A stretch of 64,000 nt of DNA, from positions 7,192,001 through 7,256,000 of the forward strand of contig JANTQA010000033.1 of the NCBI GenBank assembly GCA_027625915.1, given 5' to 3'. This document shows positions 56,178-64,000 of this stretch, piece after piece (the stretch's first letter is position 1; every line of letters starts with the position of its first letter). The notes under the pieces are model-generated. The model saw only the letters and a program-made list of their open reading frames with translations, did no database searches and was not told the DNA's origin. This DNA comes from Anaeramoeba flamelloides. Lineage: Eukaryota; Metamonada; Anaeramoebidae. The translations under genes and the position numbers were made by a program.

Positions 56178-57736
56178 GTTGCTTTATGGTAGATAACCCT
56201 TCAGTGTTACTATTTATTCCAAAATTATCTTACAAGTTCCCTAATTGTACTGAAACATTTTGGAAAAATTATTAAAGAAAAGATCTAAAAATAACAAAAA
56301 TAAGAGTCATATGGTAAAAATCTAAAAATAAAAAAAGTCTCACAGAATAGATGTTTCCTAATAAATTTATTTTTTAACTGAGGTTTAATTGCAATAAATT
56401 ATATTTTAATTTTTGTTATTTTCTCCCTTAATTTTATAGAATATGGTTTTTTTCAATTTCTACATTTACCAAAAAGGGTCAAAATTGATGGATTTAGAAT
56501 AGTTAAACAATATCACGATTAGTACTATTAAAGTTTGCTGGGTAATATAAAAAATTATCTGAAATTGGAGAATAAATTTTTTTGGATTATGACAAATATT
56601 TAAAATTGATCAGAAAAAACGATCTGATATTTTTGGAATTTACTGGTTTTTGAATTGGTTATTTACAGAAAACTTACTTGAACCCTGAAAAAATTCAATA
56701 AAAAAAATGTAATTTTCTTCAAAAAAGTAAATTTTGAATTATTTTTGAACAGCGGGTTGTGATTTGTGGTATTAATAGAGTTAAAAAATTTGGTTGTTTT
56801 GACTGCTTAACAATAATAAAAAGAGAATTATTTTTTTTTCTTCTTTTTGAAATCTTGGGTTAAAGATATAACCAATCTTAGCTGAAAATTCAGAGTCAAG
56901 CTTATTATCCATTGAAGGCAAAAAAAAATCGTTCTTTTTCAAATTTAATAAGCAAGAATAGACAATTTTTAAAGTTATTTTACAAAATTCTTTTCCTAAA
57001 GTATCTTCAAAACAGTCAACAAACTTCACTATGTGTATTTCTTTCACACTTTTTTGGTTTAACTTTGATTTTTTTACTTTTTAAAAGAAAACTTTTCCAT
57101 TTCTTCAATCTTTTTTATAATAATTACAAAAAAAAATTATGCTTAATACACATTGGTTGCTTGATATAAGGTTGTTCCGAATAAAATATATTTTTATTTT
57201 TGTTTTTTATTTTTTTCATAGATCTTTTTGGATCAAATGAATTCTCTATTGTTTCCACATTATTACACACTCTTCTGATAAATATTTTTTTAAAATCTAA
57301 TTCGGTATTAAATATTTCTTCTTTAATCAGAGGAAATCGAAAAAATGATCAACGAGAAAGAAAATAATTGTGCCACAGGCATAATTGTTGTAAAAAAGTG
57401 CCGATTAAAAGTTTTTTTGAAGATTACCCAAATAATTTTAAATGGATGGACTAGTACTTTAAAGGTCATATGTATAAAATTTTAAGTAGAGTCTATTTTA
57501 AGCCAAGTGGTACAACAAAATAACATTTATTTTTTAACAAAATTAATCCAAACATCAAGAAAACTGAAGATTTTTGATTTTAGAAATACCACTGGAAAAT
57601 CTTTCAAAACACGAACCAAAAAGTAAGCCAAGAATTGTTGATCTTCACAAATCATTTTTTTTTGTTATTAGTTACTCTCTTTTTGCCAAAGATTTGACTT
57701 CAAAAATATTTTTTTCAGAGATAAAAATATTAAAAA

Positions 57737-58942
57737 ATGGAAAAACACCCTCAATCCAAACTAACAAACCAAACAACGCAAAGAGATAACAAAAACGATT
57801 TCGATCATTCAAACTTCCTCAGCCCAACAAAACAAGCAGATCAAAATGATCAATTAAAAAAACCTCCACTTCGACGAAAAAACAAATATCGTCCCGCAAT
57901 TGTCGCTGTTTGCTCGAGTTTAGGCTTTGTGGTCTTAAATTCAGCCCCAACAATTTTGGTAAAATATTTGAATGAATATCTAAATATTGTTTTCCCATGG
58001 TTCACAGTTATGTTACTTACAGGTGGGTGGCCAATTAACATGTTTTTTTTTTTTGTAAGATATATCAAACGTAAGGGTAGGCACAAGCTTTCAAGATGGT
58101 CCTTTGGTGCGTATGCATTTTTAGGTTTTTTGGATGCCACCCGAATGTCCCTAATGTCCTTTGGGATGAATTATCTTTCTGGGAGCACATATATGGTTTT
58201 GAAGGGGACAAATGTTATCTTTGTTGTAATTATGACCAAGATGTTTTTGCCAAATAGGGTCCTAATGCCGTTACATTGGCTAAGTGTGGTATTCTTTGCA
58301 GGTTCAATGGGTGTGTTAGCCATTGGCGGCGAAGAAGATCACACACACCAAACCACGAGCAAAAATCACTTCCTGATCGGGTTTTTATGCACAATCACAA
58401 GCACGTTTGTGAATAGTGTGCAATCCATCATTGCCGAAAAATATTTCCGAAAGCTCAAAAAGAATCACCGCTCCTTCACAAGGGCCTCAGAGCTTGCGTC
58501 GTTCAATGGCCTCTTTTCCTTTATCTTTGCCAGCATTCTTCCCTTCGCAGTGGGTGAGCACCAACAGTGGATCAGAACATTTAGCAGCCAATCTTTCCAC
58601 AACAAACACAAAATTTTTATTCTCGCGTGCCTTGGAATCTTGGTCTCTTCCCAGCCAAGCTATTTATTTAAATTCTCCTTGACAGACTTCATATCTGCCT
58701 TTTACGTTGCAATACTAAACATGATCAGACGATTGTTAGTTGTCATACTGTGTGTCCTCCTTTATAACGAATCCCTCGGCTGGTCAAAAATTGTCTCTAT
58801 TATCCTCATGATGATCGGTTTTGTGATGTATCTACACGCATCACGAAAGGTAAAAAAAAACCGGCAGCAAGAAAGCCCAAAGAAAGCCACAGAAATCCAA
58901 CCACTCCTTGCAAAAACTACCCCGACAAACAAAAATATTTAA
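57737..58942 (+). CDS. DMT-superfamily (SLC35-like) membrane transporter, 401 aa
   Basis: SLC35/DMT carriers move nucleotide sugars or related metabolites across endomembranes; the substrate here cannot be told. A polar N-terminus (residues 1-55, with a basic RRKNKYR just before the membrane) leads into about ten hydrophobic helices. Examples are AIVAVCSSLGFVVLNSAP, WFTVMLLTGGWPINMF, HWLSVVFFAGSMGVLAI, IFILACLGILVSS and IVSIILMMIGFVMYLHA. The segment LSGSTYMVLKGTNVIFVVIM is the family-typical helix pair where the transporter repeats are related. A charged loop with His/Lys lies near 200-245. The C-terminal tail holds EIQPLL (386-391), matching the acidic dileucine sorting motif [DE]xxxLL for lysosome/vacuole routes; this is inference. 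The ATG has A at -3. Middle and 3' parts are GC-richer than the flanks. No introns. Confidence 0.85.
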   Translation: MEKHPQSKLTNQTTQRDNKNDFDHSNFLSPTKQADQNDQLKKPPLRRKNKYRPAIVAVCSSLGFVVLNSAPTILVKYLNEYLNIVFPWFTVMLLTGGWPINMFFFFVRYIKRKGRHKLSRWSFGAYAFLGFLDATRMSLMSFGMNYLSGSTYMVLKGTNVIFVVIMTKMFLPNRVLMPLHWLSVVFFAGSMGVLAIGGEEDHTHQTTSKNHFLIGFLCTITSTFVNSVQSIIAEKYFRKLKKNHRSFTRASELASFNGLFSFIFASILPFAVGEHQQWIRTFSSQSFHNKHKIFILACLGILVSSQPSYLFKFSLTDFISAFYVAILNMIRRLLVVILCVLLYNESLGWSKIVSIILMMIGFVMYLHASRKVKKNRQQESPKKATEIQPLLAKTTPTNKNI

Positions 58943-59169
58943 TTTCTTTTGGTTTGGATAAATTGATTTTTAGCATACACATCATCGACTCCTTTTCGTG
59001 TGTTCGTTTGTAATAAAAGATATATACTCTTATCATTACGATAAGTGTGATATTTTTATTGTTTATAAATGTTTATTTTTTCTTCTTTACCAAGAAATGA
59101 AAAAACTTTAAGTGATTAACCCTCAGACTACAATATTACAAAATTTTAAAATGTGTTATTTGTGATATT

Positions 59170-59740
59170 CTTTGGTTAGAAATTTTGTAGGTGCAAAGTG
59201 CCAAAAAATTCTTATCCACTAAGAAACTCTGAAAAGTATATTTTTTTTTGTGAGATTCATTATTTTTTTTCCATATTTTATAATTAAAAAACTATTAAAA
59301 CTCATGTTATTTCTTATATTATTATAAATTTTTTACCTTTTTTATACCCATTTTAATCATTATTACAGAATTACAATACTTTGTTGCTATGAATATTAAT
59401 TTAAAAGAATTTAATTTTTTTTTTTTGAGATAATTCTTTTGGTTGAACAGGCAATTGATTTATTCAGCCTATTGAAAAATATTTGTATTTCTTTGAAAAG
59501 GATAGTGATAATAATTAAAGTTTTAAAGTCATTTAAAAATTTTACTCAGAAATTTTGTTTTTGTTATAAGATTTAAATTCGATTTTTCAAAATAAAATTT
59601 TAAATTTATCATTATTTAAAAATTTTTAAATTTTATCCACAAAATTCAAAATCATTTTTTTTCAGACAAAAATGATTTTAATTGTTATAAGGATTCTTGT
59701 CAATAAGATCACACAATTTGTTAAAAAAATTTATATTGTA
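59170..59740 (+). repeat. Dispersed repeat family B, copy 2
   Basis: Same block order as 21890-22560, for example TTTTTTACCTTTTTTATACCC, CATTATTACAGAATTACA, GAGATAATTCTTTTGGTTGA and TTGATTTATTCAGCCTATTG. It starts about 230 bp after the transporter stop codon. Confidence 0.6.
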
Positions 59741-60187
59741 ATTTTTTTTAGAAAATCCGAAAACATTTTTTTTCCAAACTTTAAAGAATAAAAAAAAATT
59801 AATTTAAGGGATTCACAAACGAAAATCTTCTAGAAAATTAACTACGCCAATTCAAAAAAAATTCTTACCATATCTTGAAATTGAAAGAGCTGAGGAAAAA
59901 TCTTATTATTATTAAACCAAACTTAATTTTCATTCTATTTTTTCCGAAATGGCTATTGTGTTTAAAAGTTTAGATCCATTTTTTTTATTTTTTAAAGTTC
60001 AAAATCCAACATATTTCCAAATTATTTTGAAAAAAAATATTTTCTTTGAAGAAGAAAGAAATCAAATGACCGGGGAAAGAAGTGTAAGAATATAAACATT
60101 AACAAAAAAAAGACCACTAAGTTTTCCATTTACCCAGTATTAGAAATATACAAAATTTCAAAAAAAAATACAATAATTATTTTCTGA

Positions 60188-60387
60188 TACAGTCAGTTCC
60201 TCTTTTAAGACTCAAAATTTCAACATAATTTATGGCACAAAAAAAATCATCAAAGTAAAGTAGACAATTCAAATTCTAGTAAAATAATTTTGTAAAAAAA
60301 TATTACAAAAAATGTTCCTTAATTTAGGATTTTTTATTGCATTAAATTTCGTTGAAAGTTTGTGTTTTAAAACTGGAACTGACTTTA
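60188..60387. mobile_element. Palindromic TA-flanked MITE, copy 6
   Basis: Left end TACAGTCAGTTCCTCTTTT, right end AACTGGAACTGACTTTA. About 200 bp foldback of the CAGTCAGTT family. Confidence 0.8.
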
Positions 60388-60788
60388 ATAAAAATATAAT
60401 TTATTTATTCAAAGAACAGTTCAAATATATTTTTTCTTTTTTTTGAATAAAAAAAATATAAGAAAAACAATCAAAACAATTAAATTAAAAATTCTCCAAC
60501 AATACCTTTTTAAAACCTGGAAAATTTAACTTATCACTTAAAAGAAATACTTTTTCATTTGATCATTGTGAATTAATAATTAATAATCCAATCTTAATTC
60601 TTCCAATTAGTTAGTAAAGAACCAAAGATTAAAAATTCAATTTACTTTATTATTATTTCTTAATTTTTAAAAGATTTTTAAATAAATAAAACTTAATCCC
60701 AATAAATAAAATCAATAAAAATAAATAAAATAATAGTTATTATCAAATAACTGATTGTAATAATAAATTTTCTCTTATTTATACTTAA

Positions 60789-60990
60789 TACAGTAAGTTT
60801 CACTTTTAAGACACAAACTTTCAACTAAATTTAAGGCACAAATAAAAATCTCAAATTAAAGCACAAAATTTATATTCTAGTAAAAATAAATTGTAAAAAA
60901 AAAATTACAAATTTTGTGCCTTAATTTGAGATTTTTATTGTGCATTAAATTTCGTTGAAAGTTTGTGCCTTAAAAGTGAAACTGACTGTA
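60789..60990. mobile_element. Palindromic TA-flanked MITE, copy 7 (best-preserved palindrome)
   Basis: Left end TACAGTAAGTTTCACTTTT, right end AAAAGTGAAACTGACTGTA. The arms are nearly perfect complements over about 95 bp, including TTAAAGCACAAAATTT against AAATTTTGTGCCTTAA. This suggests recent activity or repair between arms. Confidence 0.85.
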
Positions 60991-61608
60991 TTTGAAAAAA
61001 AAAATTACCTAATCTTTTAAATTTCAAAAAAATTAATAAATGTATTGTTAATAAAATAAATGATAATATTTTTAACTATTCAAGGATTCAATATTTGATT
61101 TATTTTTCTTTAATTTTTAAAATAAGATGAAAAATATAAGTGTTCTCAGTTCATGGATCTTAAAGATTTTACTAAAAGTGAGATTTCATAAAAATATTTT
61201 TTTTTGCAAATTTTTGTTTTACTATTTTTATCGAAAAACCCCATAAAAAAGGATCAGATCTTTTCTACTCAAATTTTAATTAGGAAAAATGAACTTTTTT
61301 TAAGTATAAGAACTGATTTCTCTAAATTTTAAAAATGGGGTTACATATCAGGTTTAACTGTAACTTTGTGTGAATAATTACTCTATTACGCTGGTAAAAA
61401 TTAACTATATATAAGTTCCGTGTAATTTATATATATAAATTTTATTGATAAAAAATTGATTAAACTTCTATCAAATTTTCATTTATTCAATTACCTATAT
61501 CCTTATGTGTATTTGTTGAGATTTGAATTGAATTATTAATAATGATAAATAGAAAAAAATATTTTTTTTTCAAAATTAAGACATTCCAATATAAAACCTA
61601 AAATATCT

Positions 61609-61810
61609 TATAGTCAGTTTCACTTTTAAGACACCAACTGTGAACAGAAATTTCAGGAACACAAAAATTTCAAATTAAGACACAATTTATGAAATCTTTT
61701 TTTACACAAATTATTTTACTAGAATTTGAATTGTCTACTTTACTTTGATGATTTTTTTTGTGCCTTAAATTTAGTTGAAAATTTGAGTCTTAAAAGAGGA
61801 ACTGACTGTA
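61609..61810. mobile_element. Palindromic TA-flanked MITE, copy 8
   Basis: Left end TATAGTCAGTTTCACTTTT, right end AAAAGAGGAACTGACTGTA. About 202 bp foldback of the same family. Three copies (60188, 60789, 61609) cluster within 1.6 kb. Confidence 0.8.
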
Positions 61811-61987
61811 TACAAGAAAAATATACTCAAAAAATAAATGAAAAATTATTGAAATTTTAAATGAGATATTTCTTCTTCTAATTGTTTGTTGTAGAAGATG
61901 TAAAATTTTATAAAAAAATGGAAAAAAAAATATAACTAATAGAAATCTAATAAGAAAAAAGTTTTTATATAAAATCAATTAAAATCT

Positions 61988-62055
61988 GGGAATTTAAGTA
62001 AAAGGGTCCTTAAAGTGTAATTTACACTTTCTCATCAATAAAAAAAAAAAAAAAA
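61988..62055 (+). mobile_element. Severely truncated LINE copy: 3' hairpin and A tail only
   Basis: GGGAATTTAAGTAAAAGGG, then AGTGTAATTTACACTTTCTC, then ATCAATA and about 15 A. This matches the 3' end of the LINE at 13853-15240 in the opposite genomic orientation. ATCAATTAAAATCT at 61974-61987 and ATCAATATAAATCT at 62056-62069 may be an imperfect target duplication. Confidence 0.7.
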
Positions 62056-63834
62056 ATCAATATAAATCTCTTAAATTTATTACACCCTCAAAGTTTTTGT
62101 TTCAAGAAAAACTCAAATTTATTTTCGGAATTTTGTTAGATAAAGAGAAATTATTAAGTGACTAGCAACTCTTATTTATTTTTTTTCCCAAAGGTAATAG
62201 AGTAATTATTTACATAAGGATACAATTAAACACAATATGCAACTTCATTTGTCAACTTTAGAGAAATGAATAATCATTTTTAGGAGATCTCATTTTACTC
62301 AATGAAATTTTCAGTCAAAAGATCTGATCCTTTTTTGTTGGGTTTTTCGATCAAATTTGAAAAAGAAAAATATGCCAAAAAAATTTAATTTTGAAGAAAT
62401 CTCACTTTTAGTTATTTCTGAGAGTCTTTATGAACAATTAAAGTTGTGACTTTAATCTTATTTTAAAAATACAATAAAAATAAATCAAATATTGTATCCT
62501 TGAAGATCTAAAAAAATTTGAACATTTATTGTATTCACAAATATTTATTAAATTTCTTGAAATTTAAAAGACTTGTCAATATACCTTTTCAAATACCAGG
62601 AGTATAAACAAGGAACTGTTTGTATTAAAATCAGTTATTTGATAATATCTATTATTTTTTTATTAGAAATATGCATTTGGATTGTTTTATTTGTGGCAAA
62701 ATCTTTACAAAATTGAGAAATAAGTGTAAAGTCTATTTGATACATTTAATCATTGCGCTGTTAATGACTTATTGAAACAATTAAGATTGTGTTATTAATT
62801 ACTGATTATAAATAATCAAATTAAAAAGTATTACTCTAGATTTTAAGTTGAATTTTTCAGATTTTAAAAAAGTCTTTTTTTAAGAATATTTAATTCGATT
62901 GTTTGGTTCTTTTTCTTATTTTTTTTCATTCCATCCCGAGAAAAAATAGATTTGGTCTGTTCGTAATCAAAAAATTATTTTTTTTTCAAGTTTAAAATAA
63001 TTATTGTATTTTTTTTTTTGAGATTAAGTAGATTTTTTAATCTTAAATATTATAGAACTTGGTGGTTTCATTTTTAAAGCGTATTTTTGTACACTTCCTT
63101 TACAGGCAATAAGATTTCAATCGTCTTTCAAAGAAAAATAATTTTTTTTAAATAATTCAGAAAGATGTTGGATTTTGAACTATTCAAAAATGAGAAAAAT
63201 GGATCAGACTTTTTTAAAAACAATAATTCATTTCTGGAAATTGTATTAAAAGTAAGTTCTGTTTTGTACTTATCAGATTTTTACTTTATTTTGAAATTTC
63301 AAGATTAGGTAATTTTTTTTTTAATTTGTTAGTAAATTTATGTAAAGATTTTTTTTAGTTAACTAGTCCCTTAAAAAAAACTTTTATAAAGTTCAAGATA
63401 ACTTGTAACCAAATACAACTTATTTTTGGTCAAAAAAATAAGCAATAGAGTAAAATTACAAATTTTCAAATCAATATGTATTGGTTAGATATTCTATGGG
63501 TTAGTTCTTTTTAAGTTGACTAGAACAGATTTTGACTCAATTGATGTTTGGATAAATAAAAAAGTAACAATTTTTTTGAAAAATTCATCCACATTCTCCT
63601 AAAATAATTATAAAAATGAAATTAAATTAGATCAAGTCAGAATTTATATTTACAAATGAAATTATAAACATAAAACGGAATTAGAAATTCTAGATTGTAC
63701 ACACATTTCAGATAAACTAAATTTTTTTTTAAAAAAAAAGATACGGAAAATATTTACTGAGAAATAGAAAATTTATAAGTATTAAATGTAAAGATGAAGA
63801 ATTTTAGACAAAAATAGATCATAAATAAACATTA

Positions 63835-64000
63835 TTTCAAAAAATGTGACTCGCCTGAAATTATAAATTGAAAAATAAAAAATCATCCTTTAGTATTCAC
63901 AAACAACAAATAATTAAATCTGATATGAAATTCACTTTTTGTTAATTCCAAATATATAAAAACCTGATTTTTCAAAATTGAAAAAAAAATAAAATCAAAA
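63835..64000 (+). repeat. Dispersed repeat family E, copy 4 (runs off the window)
   Basis: CAAAAAATGTGACTCGCCTG, then ATTATAAATTGAAAAATAAA and TATATAAAAACCTGAT match the left ends of copies 1 and 2. The preceding CAAAAAATGT is also shared, so the repeat may begin slightly further left. Confidence 0.6.

Larger units (their letters stand above)
52045..57736. other. AT-rich intergenic region with repeats
   Basis: No gene with recognisable domains. Repeats of families E, C and A, two foldbacks and a hairpin are listed separately. A weak coding-like stretch at about 57215-57480 (frames giving LFGSNEFSIVSTLLHTLL, then EEIEKMINEKENNCATG after a CAG) could be exons of an unrecognised gene, but I could not join it to anything. 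Confidence 0.5.
58943..64000. other. AT-rich intergenic region with repeats
   Basis: No gene seen. It contains a family B copy, three palindromic MITEs, a LINE tail and the start of a family E copy. The 62-residue minus frame at 61790-61978 partly overlaps a MITE and is not supported. Confidence 0.6.

Noticed and set aside
1-64000. CRISPR array, rRNA or LTR retroelement
   Set aside because: No regularly spaced direct repeats, no rRNA-like conserved blocks and no paired direct terminal repeats with capsid or integrase coding were seen.

Overview
The window looks like nuclear DNA of an AT-rich, intron-containing unicellular eukaryote. Coding blocks are islands in long A/T-dominated stretches. 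At least two genes carry GT-AG introns, and the proteins are eukaryotic families: COMMD2, a PROPPIN, a phosducin-like protein, RCC1-BTB, BTB-BACK, a kelch/ferric reductase and an SLC35-like carrier. RCC1-BTB proteins, long Lys/Glu/Asn tracts and a BTB protein with a GATase-like tail recall Anaeramoeba (Metamonada). That assignment is inference from protein style and is not proved here. No prokaryotic operons, rRNA, tRNA or CRISPR arrays were seen.

Layout. 1-7.5 kb: COMMD2 (minus, one intron), then repeat-rich DNA. 7.5-8.6 kb: a Lys-rich protein of unknown function (plus). 11.9-12.7 kb: a PROPPIN/WIPI3-4-like autophagy protein (minus) whose first blade was not found. 13.1-15.2 kb: a hairpin-rich retroposon beside a truncated LINE. 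20.4-21.2 kb: a phosducin-like protein (plus). 25.4-28.3 kb: a BTB-BACK/GATase-like fusion (minus). 37.5-40.5 kb: a secretory-pathway kelch/ferric-reductase (NOX-type) fusion (plus), clearly GC-richer than its surroundings. 45.6-52.0 kb: an RCC1-BTB gene in three exons, joined here from three separate open frames, with a 3.8 kb first intron full of mobile-element copies. 57.7-58.9 kb: a DMT/SLC35-like transporter (plus). The genes do not form a pathway and look independently transcribed.

Most of the rest is mobile DNA. Visible families are: (1) a ~200 bp near-palindromic TA-flanked MITE starting CAGTCAGTT, at least eight full or partial copies; (2) a LINE, one long copy plus three fragments or tails, with a 3' hairpin and A tail; (3) a retroposon family made of stacked hairpins ending GAGG...CCTC plus A tail, one copy with a perfect 15 bp target duplication; (4) a 1.2 kb element with perfect 19 bp terminal repeats and subterminal arrays of an ATCGCGATAA-like motif, inserted inside an older foldback; (5) single foldbacks; (6) dispersed repeats labelled A to E below. 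Families 3 and 4 are the best candidates for undescribed elements. The BTB-GATase and kelch-ferric reductase fusions are the most unusual proteins.

Limits: all homology calls are from memory of families and reading by eye. Repeat ends are approximate unless a target duplication is given. Small multi-exon genes could be missed in the AT-rich gaps.
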